This document shows positions 1 through 9,344 of a stretch of 64,000 bases of DNA, piece after piece (positions within the stretch are counted from its first letter, which is position 1; the number at the start of each line of letters is the position of its first letter). The position numbers were made by a program, and so were the translations under genes. Under the pieces are notes generated by a model, which did no database searches, was not told the DNA's origin, and worked only from the letters and a program-made list of their open reading frames with translations. This DNA comes from Paraburkholderia agricolaris (GTDB lineage: Bacteria; Pseudomonadota; Gammaproteobacteria; Burkholderiales; Burkholderiaceae): contig NZ_QPER01000001.1 of assembly GCF_009455635.1 (NCBI RefSeq), positions 3,534,001 through 3,598,000 of the forward strand, written 5' to 3'.

Positions 1-291
1 CGGGCCCTTGGTCCACCAGGTGTAGCTGCCGGCCTGGTACTTCGCGCCGGAGGCCGAGATTGTATTGACGAACAGCAGCTGCTGACCTTTCACAGGCACG
101 AGCGCGAAGCTCTGGCCGTTCGCCGTGTTCCAGTAGGTCACCTGCAGAATCTTGCCGGTCGCGCAGGTGTATTTGTGCGTCTGGCGGCTCTTGGCCTGAA
201 TCTCGGAGAGATGCAATGGCACGGCCCATGCATTACCGTACAACGCCGCAAGACCCGCTGCCGTAGCAACTGCAACAAGCCATTTCTTCAT
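1..291 (-). CDS. MliC-like periplasmic lysozyme-inhibitor protein (partial)
   Basis: The gene enters from the left edge, so only the first 97 residues are visible and the C-terminus lies outside the window. The protein opens with MKKWLVAVATAAGLAALYG followed by NAWA, a typical Sec signal peptide with cleavage likely after AWA. The mature part has a Cys in HKYTC, then strands such as KILQVTYWNTANGQSFALV and a YTWWTKGP segment. This pattern (single early Cys, beta-rich, YxN/Y-W motifs) matches the MliC/PliC family, periplasmic inhibitors of C-type lysozyme. The start is the only ATG in front of the signal peptide. There is no lipobox, so it is probably soluble periplasmic rather than membrane-anchored. 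The family call rests on sequence appearance alone. Confidence 0.7.
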   Translation of the reverse strand, partial: MKKWLVAVATAAGLAALYGNAWAVPLHLSEIQAKSRQTHKYTCATGKILQVTYWNTANGQSFALVPVKGQQLLFVNTISASGAKYQAGSYTWWTKGP

Positions 292-417
292 GAGATGCCT
301 CGATCGTTGTTGCACATCGAGCACGAGCGGCGTGCCCTGGTTTGCATCCGCTGTTGCAGTTGGGCTGCGCCACCGGATGATCGCTCGCGAAGCTATCGTG
401 AAACCGCTGCGAACCGC

Positions 418-630
418 TTAGGGATCGATCACACCGGCGCAGGCATCGGTCGGCGCGGCGGCGACGTGTCCAACCAGCGGCACGATCTTCAACCCAGCCG
501 ACGCCACCCGGCACGGCGCAGCGGCAAGGCCGCACCCCGTCACGCCGGCACAGAGCGCGAGTATCACACCCAGTGCGCCGAGACGGCCGAGCGCTCCAGA
601 CCGCATGTTCTTGCGGGACTCCAGGGCCAT
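418..630 (-). CDS. small predicted lipoprotein (70 aa)
   Basis: A 70-residue protein with a basic N-terminus (MALESRKNMRSGALGR), a hydrophobic stretch (LGALGVILALCAG) and a lipobox VTGC at residues 30-33, so Cys33 should be lipidated and the mature peptide is only about 38 residues. The mature part contains further Cys residues (PCRVAS, DACAG) and ends DACAGVIDP, so it may form a disulfide. The ATG at 630 is chosen because AGAGGTAC lies just upstream at good spacing; a longer in-frame version exists but has no such site. It lies between purT and the MliC-like gene on the same strand. It resembles small uncharacterised lipoproteins common in Burkholderia; function unknown. Confidence 0.7.
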   Translation of the reverse strand: MALESRKNMRSGALGRLGALGVILALCAGVTGCGLAAAPCRVASAGLKIVPLVGHVAAAPTDACAGVIDP

Positions 631-667
631 ACGTACCTCTACTTCAACGAACTTCGATGAATCAGGC

Positions 668-700
668 TGCGCGCGCGGCAAGTCTTGTCCGGCGCGCGCA
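668..700. terminator. GC-rich bipartite hairpin downstream of purT
   Basis: TGCGCGCGC at 668-676 pairs perfectly with GCGCGCGCA at 692-700, and the loop holds an inner CAAG/CTTG stem (679-687). It lies between the purT stop and the small lipoprotein start. There is no clear T-run, so it is either an imperfect intrinsic terminator or a stabilising 3' structure. Confidence 0.4.
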
Positions 701-730
701 GTACTTCACAGCACTTCACGGTACTTCACT
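701..730. repeat. 10-bp tandem repeat, three copies
   Basis: Three consecutive 10-mers of the form GYACTTCACN occupy 701-710, 711-720 and 721-730, in the gap between purT and the small lipoprotein. The period is close to one helical turn. It directly abuts the hairpin at 668-700. Confidence 0.7.
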
Positions 731-789
731 TCATTTGCACGGCACCTCGATACGTTGCAACTCAGACCCGCAACGCGCTTCGACGCCCC

Positions 790-2004
790 TTACTTCGTGG
801 AAACGGGCCGCACCGCCGCCGCAGCCTGTTTCGCCCGCGCGCGGGCTTCGTCGACCGTTTCGCCAGTGGCGAGCGCCACACCCATCCGGCGCTTGACGAA
901 ACTCTCCGGTTTGCCGAACAGACGCAGATCCGCATTCGGTACAGCCAATGCCGCGGCAACACCTTCGAAAGCGATCGCCGTTTCGTCCAGACCGCCGTAA
1001 ATCACCGCCGACGCGCCCGGTGCCCGCAGCGACGTATCCACCGGCAAGCCGAGAATCGCGCGCGCATGCAGTTCGAACTCCGAGAAGCGTTGCGAGCACA
1101 GCGTGACCAGACCGGTATCGTGCGGACGCGGACTGACTTCCGAAAACCATACGTCATCGCCGCGCACGAAAAGTTCCACGCCGAACAGGCCCCTGCCGCC
1201 CAATGCCGCAGTCACCTTGTGCGCCACTTCGCGCGAACGTTCCAGCGCAAGCGGGCTCATCGACTGGGGCTGCCACGATTCGACGTAGTCGCCCGCCACC
1301 TGCACGTGACCGATCGGATCGCAGAAATACGTGCTGACTGCGCCGCTCGCCGGATCGATCGCGCGCACGGTCAGTTGCGTGATTTCGTATTCGAAGTCGA
1401 TAAAGCCCTCGACGATCACCCGGCCGTGATTCACGCGGCCACCCGCCATCGCATATTGCCAGGCGGGTTCGACATCCGCGTCGCTCTTCAGCACCGACTG
1501 GCCCTTGCCGGACGACGACATCACCGGCTTCACGACGCACGGATAGCCGACCTTGGCAATGCCCGCGCGCAGTTCCTCAAGCGAATCGGCGAACGCGTAC
1601 GGCGAGGTCGGCAGGCCGAGTTCCTCAGCAGCCAGACGGCGGATGCCTTCACGGTTCATGGTGAGTTGCGTGGCGCGCGCGGTCGGAATCACTTCGGCGA
1701 GGCCGTCGGTTTCGATGGCGGCGAGTGCGTCCGTTGCGATCGCCTCGATCTCGGGGACGATCAGGTGCGGGCGCTCCTGCTCCACCAGCGCGCGCAACGC
1801 GGCGCGGTCGGTCATGTCGATCATGTGCGAGCGATGCGCGACCTGATGACCCGGCGCATTCGGATAACGGTCGACGGCGATCACTTCGACGCCCAGCCGT
1901 TGCAGCGCGATGATCACTTCCTTGCCGAGTTCGCCGGCGCCGAGCAGCATGACGCGCGTGGCGGATTCAGAAAGAGGTGTGCCGATCCGTTGGCCGATCT
2001 GCAT
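790..2004 (-). CDS. purT: formate-dependent phosphoribosylglycinamide formyltransferase PurT
   Basis: PurT makes formyl-GAR from GAR, formate and ATP, step 3 of de novo purine synthesis, and is the folate-independent alternative to PurN. The 404-residue length is usual. The N-terminal PreATP-grasp fold shows [20 protein letters not shown] (residues 18-37). The ATP-grasp core has the phosphate-loop region [16 protein letters not shown] and the metal/ATP site [10 protein letters not shown], followed by the C-terminal lid domain. The ATG at 2004 is preceded by GGAGACCTC at proper spacing. It stands alone on the minus strand, divergent from the META-domain lipoprotein gene. The identification is firm. 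Confidence 0.97.
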   Translation of the reverse strand: MQIGQRIGTPLSESATRVMLLGAGELGKEVIIALQRLGVEVIAVDRYPNAPGHQVAHRSHMIDMTDRAALRALVEQERPHLIVPEIEAIATDALAAIETDGLAEVIPTARATQLTMNREGIRRLAAEELGLPTSPYAFADSLEELRAGIAKVGYPCVVKPVMSSSGKGQSVLKSDADVEPAWQYAMAGGRVNHGRVIVEGFIDFEYEITQLTVRAIDPASGAVSTYFCDPIGHVQVAGDYVESWQPQSMSPLALERSREVAHKVTAALGGRGLFGVELFVRGDDVWFSEVSPRPHDTGLVTLCSQRFSEFELHARAILGLPVDTSLRAPGASAVIYGGLDETAIAFEGVAAALAVPNADLRLFGKPESFVKRRMGVALATGETVDEARARAKQAAAAVRPVSTK

Positions 2005-2232
2005 GAGGTCTCCAGATAAAAGTCGGATGAGGGTGGGAATAGGTAGAACACGATGTTAACATGCGCACCCCGCGCCGCGCCTTGCTCGCCGGGTCCGCGT
2101 GGCCATTTGTGCGCAGGGCGCGCAGAAAGGCTGCTGCGCACGTGTTTAAGCCCGCTCACGCCGTTGCGCTCGCGTGCGGCGAGCTTAGTGCGTTACCCTT
2201 ACGCCTTCGCCAGTTTGAAGAGGAACGACGCC

Positions 2233-2772
2233 ATGCCCCAAAGCGCCTCCCCGCGACGTGTTGCGCGCTTCATCCCGTACGCGCGCTCGGTCATCGCCGC
2301 GTTGAGCGTCGCCGCGCTATGCAGCGCGTGCGCCATGCCGAAGCATCCCGATTCGGAAGCGGCACCGCCCGATCCGTTCAACCCGGCCGCCACCCAGTTG
2401 CTGGACGACACCAGTTGGGTACTCACCGGCTGGAAACAGGCTGACGGCACGGCACGTGAGATTCCGTCCGCCGATCAGGGCGCACCGATCACGCTCGTGC
2501 TCTCAACCGCCAAAGGCCTGCGCCACGCCAGCGGCTTTTCCGGCTGCAACCGCTACATGGGCTCGTATGCGCTGAAAGACGGCAAGCTGAGCTTCGGCAC
2601 GCTGGGCGGCACGCGCATGGCGTGCGCGACGCCGGGCGGACAGATCGAAGGCCCGTATCTCAATGCGCTGCAGCACATCGAGCGCACCGGCGTACAGATG
2701 CGCGCGCCGCAGCAGATGCAGCTCATACTCGATAACGGCGACACGCTCACGTTCAGCAGTAGCGCCAAATGA
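2233..2772 (+). CDS. META-domain (HslJ-like) lipoprotein
   Basis: A 179-residue lipoprotein: residues 1-33 form a signal peptide ending in a lipobox (LCSAC, Cys33 lipidated), followed by a short linker and a META domain (about 60-175). The domain shows the family hallmarks TSWVLTGW at its start, FSGCNRYMGSY in the middle with the two-Cys pattern completed by MACATPGG, and ends LILDNGDTLTFSS. META/HslJ proteins are envelope proteins linked to heat-shock or antibiotic tolerance in E. coli; the molecular role is unclear. The ATG at 2233 has a GAGGAACGAC ribosome site; the reading frame is open further upstream but without a signal-like start. It sits between purT (divergent) and ftsK. Confidence 0.88.
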   Translation: MPQSASPRRVARFIPYARSVIAALSVAALCSACAMPKHPDSEAAPPDPFNPAATQLLDDTSWVLTGWKQADGTAREIPSADQGAPITLVLSTAKGLRHASGFSGCNRYMGSYALKDGKLSFGTLGGTRMACATPGGQIEGPYLNALQHIERTGVQMRAPQQMQLILDNGDTLTFSSSAK

Positions 2773-2812
2773 CGCATCCACGGGCCGCTGAATGGATTCA
2801 ACGGATGCGGCG

Positions 2813-2992
2813 TCACAACCGATGCTGTCCGCATGGCGCGCGTCGGGCCCGGTAGCGGCCGTTGTTTTTCACCGACGGCAGGCCGCGCACCGGTCTGCCT
2901 TCCCATTCGACGCAAGCATACTTGCGTTTGCCTTCGAAGCATCGGGCTTCGCCAGTTAAACTCGACGGATTGCGTTTTTGCGGGTCCGTCAT
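2813..2992 (-). CDS. possible small protein (59 aa), unrecognised
   Basis: An open frame opposite the ftsK leader, starting [19 protein letters not shown] and ending APCGQHRL. It is basic, has three Cys and a Tyr/Trp-containing core, and its third positions are moderately G/C-rich, which is why I list it. No ribosome site precedes the ATG, and the start overlaps the promoter/start zone of ftsK on the other strand. I do not recognise a family. It could equally be non-coding shadow. Confidence 0.25.
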   Translation of the reverse strand: MTDPQKRNPSSLTGEARCFEGKRKYACVEWEGRPVRGLPSVKNNGRYRARRAPCGQHRL

Positions 2993-2998
2993 TCGCTG

Positions 2999-5900
2999 AT
3001 GTCTAGTATGCACACGGTAGTTTTCGGCTGGTTCGGCGGGTCAGCCGTCTGGTTCATTCCTCTTTTGTGGCGTCTCGTGAAGTCGGCGCTGCCAGGCGGC
3101 GCAGGTTTGCGCGGCCCCGGCACGATCCGCCTCTGGCTCGGCTTCGTCTGCGTGATGCTGGCGAGTTGCACGCTGGAGGCGTCGCTGATCGGCACGGCCG
3201 GCGTGAATGGTTTCGGCCACGCGCTGGCGGCGGCCTTCGGACATCTGCTCGGGCATATCGGCACGCCGCTCGCGGCACTCGCCCTGCTCGCGATCAGCTT
3301 GCCCTGGCTGATCGACTTCCGCTGGCGCGATGTCGCCGTGTGGGCCGATGGGGCATTCGGCCTCGGGCTGTCACGCGGCCTCGCCAAACGCGACGAGGAA
3401 GCGCGCCGCCATCGCAGTGTCGATGACGGTTTGCCGTCGCACGTCTCGCCGGCCACCAATACGATGGCGCCTAAAAGCAACGGACGTTATGCGCGTCCGA
3501 CAGTCTGGCGGCCGCCGGCGGGTGGCCGCGGTGCCACTGCGGGGGCGGCAACGGCTAAAGACGCAACGGCGCGCGGCACGGCGGCAAGCTGGCGCGTCGG
3601 CGCGATGAAGACGCGCAGCCAGACGGCGCAGGCAGAGCCGGTGCTACGGACGGACGTCGGGACGCCGCCGCGCCAGACGCCGCGGCCCTTGCCGATGCAA
3701 ACGCAAACGCCGGTACAGACGCACCCGTTAAAAGCGGACAAGGCCGCGTGGACACCGGCCGAGCCGGTCGCGCCGAGCGGATGGTTGCGTGAGTCCGCAA
3801 CGACGCCACGCGCGCCCGCTGCGGCTTCGGCGGCTTCGGCGTTGCATACCATGGCGGCCGCGCGGCTGGCGACCGGCTCGGCCGCCAGTTCGTCGTCCGG
3901 TTTGTCATCCGGTCCGACGCCGAGCACTTCGGCCGGCGCGGGTCGGCCGTCGGCGACTCAAGGTAGAGCGGCCGACATATCTCAAGGAAGTCGCTCCACG
4001 GCGGCCCCACCGCCGTTCGCACCCGCTCCGCGCACGAACGCCAGCATCACGCCGGCTCAACCCACGCGGCGTCCGGCTTCGCTCGGTACGCCAGCGCCCA
4101 GCTATACACGGCCGATGCCCGCCGCGCAGAAAGTCACGCCGCCTGCCAGCGTCCAGGAAACGCTTCGTAGCATCGCGGAAAACGCCGCGCGCTGGACTGA
4201 CATCGCCGGCGTCAGCCTCGCGCGCAGCAGCGGCGGGGAAAACACGCTGGTCACAACGGATCCGTTGAGCGCCGAACCATCGGTCGAAGCTGTGCAATCT
4301 GGCGTGGCTTCGCCACGTGCAAGCGAAGCTGAAGTGGGCGCGGCACCGGGCGTGGATGTACCTTTGCAGGAGGTAGCCGAGGCTGCGCCGAACCTGCCGC
4401 CGATGCAACCACCGGTCGAAACGACACGGATTGAAGCGGCATCCGAGACGCCGATCGCGGACGACACCGAGCCCGTCGTGCAATGGCCGATTGAGCCGCC
4501 GATCATTCAGGCGCCGTTGGCATCGACGGCACCGACATCGGCGCAGGTGCAAACGCAGGCGAACGCGCAAACAGCGTCACCGCCGCCAGCCATGCAACAT
4601 GCTGCGCCGGCGAGCACCGCAACGCCGTTTCAAACCTTCGCTGCGCAATTGCACACAAGCAGCGCGCAAGCGGACGTGCCGCCGCCCCTCGAAGAAGAGC
4701 CGACGCCCGACCACGCCGCGCCGCCCGCGCCAATCGCCGAAGTCGTCATCGATAAACCGCTGGCGCCTTGGGAGGCCAGGATCGAGGCTGTCGCGCCGGC
4801 CGAGGTCGTGTCGATGCATCACGCCACCCCGCCATGGCACGTCCCAAGCGCGAACGAAGCGGCCGCACCGGTCGAAGCAGAAACGACGGACACCCCTGCC
4901 CTACCGGATAGCTCAAACCTTTCCGACGATGTGAACTCGTCGAACGCCTCGGACGCGTCAGACGCTTCGCCCTCCACGGCGAGCGTCCAGCCGCAAGGCA
5001 TAGCTTCGCACGCGTCAAACGTGGTTCGCTTCCCCGGCTTCACGGGCGAGGCCACGCCGGCGAGCTCCGCCACCATCGTCGACGAAGCCGCCAACGGGCT
5101 GGCTTATGCACAGAGCGTACAAAGCGCACAGAGCGCACCGAATATCCCCGCAGCTCCGCCAGCCCCGGCCGTTCCTGTCGCTCCCTCAGCGCCCCACTTC
5201 GCAACCGAACCGTCGACCGAACCCGCTGAGCTTGCCGAGCCTACCGATCCCGCAGTCCAGCGCACCCCGCTGCGCGGCCACACCCCGGCCAACGGCTTCG
5301 AATTTCGTGCGCCGGCGGCGTCGATGGTCGAGTTGCCGACGCTCGATCTGCTCGCGCGCGCCGACACCGACGTCGAGCCTGTTTCAGAAGAAAAACTCAT
5401 CGAAACCGGCCTGCTGATCGAGCAGCGTCTGCAGGAATTCAAGGTGCCGGTGACGGTGGTCGGTCACTCGGCCGGGCCTGTCATTACGCGCTTCGAGATC
5501 GAGCCGGCGCTCGGCGTGCGCGGCAGTCAGATCGTCGGCCTGATGAAGGACTTGTCGCGCGGCCTCGGTCTCACGTCGATCCGCGTAGTCGAGACGATTC
5601 CCGGCAAGACCTGCATGGGTCTTGAGTTACCGAACGCCAAGCGGCAGACGATCCGCCTGTCCGAAATCCTCGAAGCCAACGTCTACCAGAACTCGCACTC
5701 GCAATTGACGCTGGCGATGGGCAAGGACATCACCGGGCATCCGGTGGTCGCCGATCTGGCGAAAGCGCCGCACATGCTGGTCGCCGGTACGACGGGCTCG
5801 GGCAAGTCCGTGGCGATCAACGCCATGATCTGCTCGCTGCTTTACAAGGCGACGCCTGAAGAAGTGCGGCTCATCATGATCGACCCGAAGATGCTGGAAC

Positions 5901-6802
5901 TGTCAGTGTACGAAGGCATTCCGCACCTGCTTGCGCCGGTCGTCACCGATATGAAGCTGGCGGCCAACGCACTGAACTGGTGTGTCGGTGAAATGGAAAA
6001 ACGCTACCGGCTGATGTCCGCGGTTGGCGTGCGCAATCTGGCCGGCTTCAATCAGAAGATCCGCGATACGGAAGCCAAGGGCAAAAAGCTCGGCAACCCG
6101 TTCTCGCTGACGCCGGAAGCACCCGAGCCGCTCGCGCCGCTGCCGCTGATCGTCGTCGTGATCGACGAGCTGGCCGACCTGATGATGGTGGCGGGCAAGA
6201 AGATCGAAGAGCTGATCGCGCGTCTCGCGCAGAAAGCGCGCGCCGCCGGCATCCACCTGATTCTGGCGACGCAGCGTCCGTCAGTAGACGTAATCACCGG
6301 CCTCATCAAGGCGAACATTCCGACGCGCGTGGCGTTCCAGGTGTCGTCGAAAATCGACTCCCGCACGATCCTCGATCAGATGGGCGCCGAATCGCTGCTC
6401 GGCCAGGGCGATATGCTGTTCCTGCCGCCGGGCACGGGTTACCCGCAGCGTGTGCACGGCGCATTCGTCGCCGACGAGGAAGTGCATCGGATCGTCGAGT
6501 ATCTGAAACAGTTCGGCGAGCCGCAATACGAAGAAGGCATTCTCGACGGCCCGGCGACCGAAGGCGCGTCGCAGGACCTGTTCGGCGATGCGCCGGAGGC
6601 CGAAGCCGATCCGCTGTACGACGAAGCCGTCGCCTTCGTGGTGCGTACGCGGCGCGCGTCGATCTCGTCGGTGCAGCGGCAGTTGCGCATCGGCTATAAC
6701 CGCGCGGCGCGTCTGGTCGAACAGATGGAGACCGCGGGTCTGGTGTCGGCCATGGGCATCAACGGCAGCCGCGAAGTGCTCGCGCCGGGACCGGCGGAAT
6801 AA
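2999..6802 (+). CDS. ftsK: FtsK/SpoIIIE-family DNA translocase, long-linker paralogue
   Basis: FtsK pumps chromosomal DNA during division and triggers XerCD recombination at dif. The 1267-residue product has an N-terminal membrane part (about 1-110, apparently three hydrophobic segments rather than the usual four), and a very long Pro/Ala/Thr-rich linker (about 130-760). The alpha/beta motor follows, with Walker A GTTGSGKS near residue 930, a Walker B segment [11 protein letters not shown] near 1050 and the [12 protein letters not shown] signature. A C-terminal gamma winged helix (about 1204-1267, [21 protein letters not shown]) reads KOPS. The start is uncertain: ATG 2999 and ATG 3008 are close together, neither with a strong ribosome site. 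Burkholderia genomes usually carry a second, shorter FtsK elsewhere, so this may be the accessory copy. Confidence 0.93.
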   Translation: MSSMHTVVFGWFGGSAVWFIPLLWRLVKSALPGGAGLRGPGTIRLWLGFVCVMLASCTLEASLIGTAGVNGFGHALAAAFGHLLGHIGTPLAALALLAISLPWLIDFRWRDVAVWADGAFGLGLSRGLAKRDEEARRHRSVDDGLPSHVSPATNTMAPKSNGRYARPTVWRPPAGGRGATAGAATAKDATARGTAASWRVGAMKTRSQTAQAEPVLRTDVGTPPRQTPRPLPMQTQTPVQTHPLKADKAAWTPAEPVAPSGWLRESATTPRAPAAASAASALHTMAAARLATGSAASSSSGLSSGPTPSTSAGAGRPSATQGRAADISQGSRSTAAPPPFAPAPRTNASITPAQPTRRPASLGTPAPSYTRPMPAAQKVTPPASVQETLRSIAENAARWTDIAGVSLARSSGGENTLVTTDPLSAEPSVEAVQSGVASPRASEAEVGAAPGVDVPLQEVAEAAPNLPPMQPPVETTRIEAASETPIADDTEPVVQWPIEPPIIQAPLASTAPTSAQVQTQANAQTASPPPAMQHAAPASTATPFQTFAAQLHTSSAQADVPPPLEEEPTPDHAAPPAPIAEVVIDKPLAPWEARIEAVAPAEVVSMHHATPPWHVPSANEAAAPVEAETTDTPALPDSSNLSDDVNSSNASDASDASPSTASVQPQGIASHASNVVRFPGFTGEATPASSATIVDEAANGLAYAQSVQSAQSAPNIPAAPPAPAVPVAPSAPHFATEPSTEPAELAEPTDPAVQRTPLRGHTPANGFEFRAPAASMVELPTLDLLARADTDVEPVSEEKLIETGLLIEQRLQEFKVPVTVVGHSAGPVITRFEIEPALGVRGSQIVGLMKDLSRGLGLTSIRVVETIPGKTCMGLELPNAKRQTIRLSEILEANVYQNSHSQLTLAMGKDITGHPVVADLAKAPHMLVAGTTGSGKSVAINAMICSLLYKATPEEVRLIMIDPKMLELSVYEGIPHLLAPVVTDMKLAANALNWCVGEMEKRYRLMSAVGVRNLAGFNQKIRDTEAKGKKLGNPFSLTPEAPEPLAPLPLIVVVIDELADLMMVAGKKIEELIARLAQKARAAGIHLILATQRPSVDVITGLIKANIPTRVAFQVSSKIDSRTILDQMGAESLLGQGDMLFLPPGTGYPQRVHGAFVADEEVHRIVEYLKQFGEPQYEEGILDGPATEGASQDLFGDAPEAEADPLYDEAVAFVVRTRRASISSVQRQLRIGYNRAARLVEQMETAGLVSAMGINGSREVLAPGPAE

Positions 6803-6856
6803 CACGCAAATGCGTATGTAAAACCGGCAAGTGCCAATCCGAACCAGCTGAAAAAA

Positions 6857-6884
6857 CGGGCCGCTCAGTTCACTGAGCGGCCCG
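6857..6884. terminator. bidirectional intrinsic terminator between ftsK and lactonase gene
   Basis: A perfect 12-bp stem (CGGGCCGCTCAG / CTGAGCGGCCCG) with a 4-nt loop, A6 on its left and TTGTCTT on its right. It sits between two convergent genes and can stop transcription from both. Confidence 0.92.
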
Positions 6885-6964
6885 TTGTCTTATACGGCCA
6901 GCATGTTCAGGTCATGCAGCGCACGAATGCCGACACCCGTTCATGCCGCGCGCCCGACCGACAC

Positions 6965-8257
6965 TCACGACGGCGACACCAGCTTGAAGTCCACCGGCGA
7001 ACCCAGCTCGAACTGCTTCGGGTTCGCTTCGAGCAAACCGGTCTGCGGGTCGCGCCTGAACACCACCACCGTATCGCTGTTCTGATTGCCGACGATCAGC
7101 CAGTTGCCGGTCGGATCGATCGCGAATTCGCGCGGCGACTTGCCGAGGCTCGACTGGTGGCCGATCTTCTTCAGATGACCATTGGCCGGATCGACGGAGA
7201 AGATCACGATATCGTTCGCATCGCCGCGATTGGTGGCGTACAGGAAACGCCCGTCCGGCGAAAGATGAATCGCCGCGGCGCCTACCGCGCCCTTGAAGCC
7301 CGGCTCGGCCAGCGGGATGGTTTGCACCTGCGTGAGCCTGCCGTCGTCGTAGTTGAAAGTGCTGACCGTGCCGGCCAGCTCGCTCGTCAGATAGGCATGC
7401 TTGCCGTCCGCGCCGAACACCAGATGGCGCGGGCCCGTGCCGGCTTTCTCCTGGGTGTAGCGCCATTCGGTCGGACCGAACAGGCCGCGGCTGCCGTCCG
7501 GCGTGTAACGGTACGAATACAGCTTGTCGGCACCCAGGTCCTGCGCGAACAGATAGTGACCGTCCGGCGAGAACACGGTGGAGTGAACGTGCGAGTTGTC
7601 CTGACGTCCTTTTACCGGACCGCCGCCTTCATGGTGTACCGTGAGCACCGACGCGCCGACCTGGCCATCCGCCTGCAACGGAAACACCGCGAAACTGCCG
7701 CCCGGATCGGCCGCCACCGAGTAGTTCGCGGTCAGCAGATATTTGCCGTCCGGCGACAGCTTCAGATAGCACGGGTCATTACCGTCCGACGAAACCTTGT
7801 TGAGAAAGGTCAACTGGCCGCTCGCGGCATCGAAGCGAAACGCGCTGATGCCGCCGCGCTGCGTAGCCGGACCGTTGTCGCCGGGCAACTCGTTGACTGC
7901 ATAGACGAAGCGCCGGTCAGGAGTGACCACGAGATACGACGGATTGACGGTCTGCGCGACCGACACGCGGGTCGCTTCGCCTGTCTTGGTGTCGAAGCGA
8001 TAGACGTACAGGCCCTCGCTCTTGCCGCCGGTGTAAGTGCCGACCAGCATGTCATAGACGCCGTCGGCGGGGACCGGGCCAGAATCTTGCGCAAACGCAT
8101 GCGAAGCAACAATCGAGACCATGAGCACGAAACCTTTTATTATCGAGCGGGCGGAGCGCAATGGAACTGGCCGGGCGCCGCGCCATGAGGTGGATTGAGC
8201 AGAAGGCAAAGAAGAGCTTGAAACGGCACGCACTGCGGCACGGTGACGACGAAGCAT
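6965..8257 (-). CDS. exported lactonase-family beta-propeller protein (6-phosphogluconolactonase-like)
   Basis: A 430-residue protein of the Pgl/YbhE lactonase family (seven-bladed propeller; the E. coli member hydrolyses 6-phosphogluconolactone). Repeating blade motifs are visible: DGVYDMLVGTYTGGKSEGLY, LSPDGKYLLTANYS, FSPDGHYLFAQDLGADKLY, FGADGKHAYLTSEL and LSPDGRFLYATNRG, ending in a TGLLEANPKQFELGSPVDFKLV strand. A hydrophobic stretch near residues 38-56 ending SHAFAQ looks like a signal peptide, unusually far from the start. The ATG at 8257 is preceded by GGAGG at a 4-nt spacing. Because it appears exported, its substrate may not be the pentose-pathway lactone. Convergent with ftsK. Confidence 0.85.
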   Translation of the reverse strand: MLRRHRAAVRAVSSSSLPSAQSTSWRGARPVPLRSARSIIKGFVLMVSIVASHAFAQDSGPVPADGVYDMLVGTYTGGKSEGLYVYRFDTKTGEATRVSVAQTVNPSYLVVTPDRRFVYAVNELPGDNGPATQRGGISAFRFDAASGQLTFLNKVSSDGNDPCYLKLSPDGKYLLTANYSVAADPGGSFAVFPLQADGQVGASVLTVHHEGGGPVKGRQDNSHVHSTVFSPDGHYLFAQDLGADKLYSYRYTPDGSRGLFGPTEWRYTQEKAGTGPRHLVFGADGKHAYLTSELAGTVSTFNYDDGRLTQVQTIPLAEPGFKGAVGAAAIHLSPDGRFLYATNRGDANDIVIFSVDPANGHLKKIGHQSSLGKSPREFAIDPTGNWLIVGNQNSDTVVVFRRDPQTGLLEANPKQFELGSPVDFKLVSPS

Positions 8258-8411
8258 AGGACCTCCTGGACATCGGTTATCGGGTGGATTCGGTTGTAAC
8301 GGTGTCTCTGGTCTGCCGCGCAATGGGTCGAATTATTTTATCGAGGCAAGTATAAAAGCGTTGCGTCGGATCATGCAGTGAATCTCACCCCCATCACACT
8401 ACGGAGCTTTC

Positions 8412-8564
8412 ATGAACGTCACACTCAGCCTGGGCCCGCTTGTTTCGCTGATCGCCGGCATTCTGATCCTCGTCATGCCGCGCCTGTTGAACTTCATTGT
8501 TGCGCTCTACCTGATCATCATCGGCATCATTGGGATTTTCGGCGTGGGCTCGTCGCACTTCTAG
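8412..8564 (+). CDS. DUF3096-family small membrane protein (50 aa)
   Basis: A 50-residue hydrophobic protein starting MNVTLSLGPLVSLIAGILIL and ending GIFGVGSSHF. Two predicted transmembrane segments cover about residues 8-22 and 26-44, split by a short basic MPRLLN turn. This matches the DUF3096 family of tiny membrane proteins found widely in proteobacteria, function unknown. GGAG lies 7 nt before the ATG. It is divergent from the lactonase gene. Because it is so short it is easily missed by length-filtered gene finding. Confidence 0.82.
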   Translation: MNVTLSLGPLVSLIAGILILVMPRLLNFIVALYLIIIGIIGIFGVGSSHF

Positions 8565-8858
8565 ACGAACGCAGGCAGCCGGACGGTCGGCAAGATCGGC
8601 GGAAAGGGACCCACAAGGGGCCAACAAGGACGCACAAAGAGGCAAAACCGGGCGCAGTGCCGGCCCGGCGACGCCTCGCACGCACCGGATGCCGGCTTGG
8701 ACGGTGGCATGCGTGGCACGTGGATTGACGGCTGCGGCAGCGCAACAATTGGCGCGGTGAAACGGTGCGGCAAAGCAATGCGCGCTCGACAGATTCCCTC
8801 GACCCGCGGCGTGCCGGATGCAAGACAGCCGCGCGGTTCAAGCCCGTGAAGCGGACGA

Positions 8859-9104
8859 TCAGCCGTTCGAAAGCTGGTCGAGCCGCAAACGTCCCTGCAG
8901 CGACAACCCGCCGACGGCATAATGTCCGTCACCCTCCTGATGGCGGCGGAAGCAGGCCCGTTCGATCAGAAAATGCGCCGCAGTCAGCATGCCGTTGCGG
9001 CTCAGGCCCAGCCGGCCGTGTTCGAGCGGCAGCATCGAATCGTCGGCCAGTTCGCTGGCGGCGGAGAGAATCGTGATGCAATCGGATTTCGACGGGTTCA
9101 GCAT
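8859..9104 (-). CDS. hypothetical protein (81 aa)
   Basis: An 81-residue protein starting MLNPSKSDCITILSAASELA. It has the look of a folded small protein with a helical N-terminal half (SAASELADDSMLPLEHGRLG) and a basic middle (HFLIERACFRRHQEGDGHY). GAGGACC precedes the ATG at 9104 at good spacing; an upstream ATG at 9134 lacks this. No family recognised. The neighbours are DUF3096 (8412-8564) and the GH15 enzyme on the opposite strand. The roughly 290 bases between 8565 and 8858 show no convincing gene. Confidence 0.6.
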   Translation of the reverse strand: MLNPSKSDCITILSAASELADDSMLPLEHGRLGLSRNGMLTAAHFLIERACFRRHQEGDGHYAVGGLSLQGRLRLDQLSNG

Positions 9105-9344
9105 CGCTTGGGTCCTCGAAGACGGTATCGGCATACGTCATGGACAGGGCCGAGGCATGATCCGGAGAGCTCCGCGCATCGGCATGAAAAATGATTGTAG
9201 GCAGTGATTTGACAATTACCAACCCGCGTTTTGCCGCATTGCGAGCTGAACCAAAACGCATTGCGCGAGTCCGGTAAAAAACAACGCTTGCAAACCGACC
9301 CCACGCACGGCGACCCCGCCTCGCGTAAAACTGACACGTTGCCC

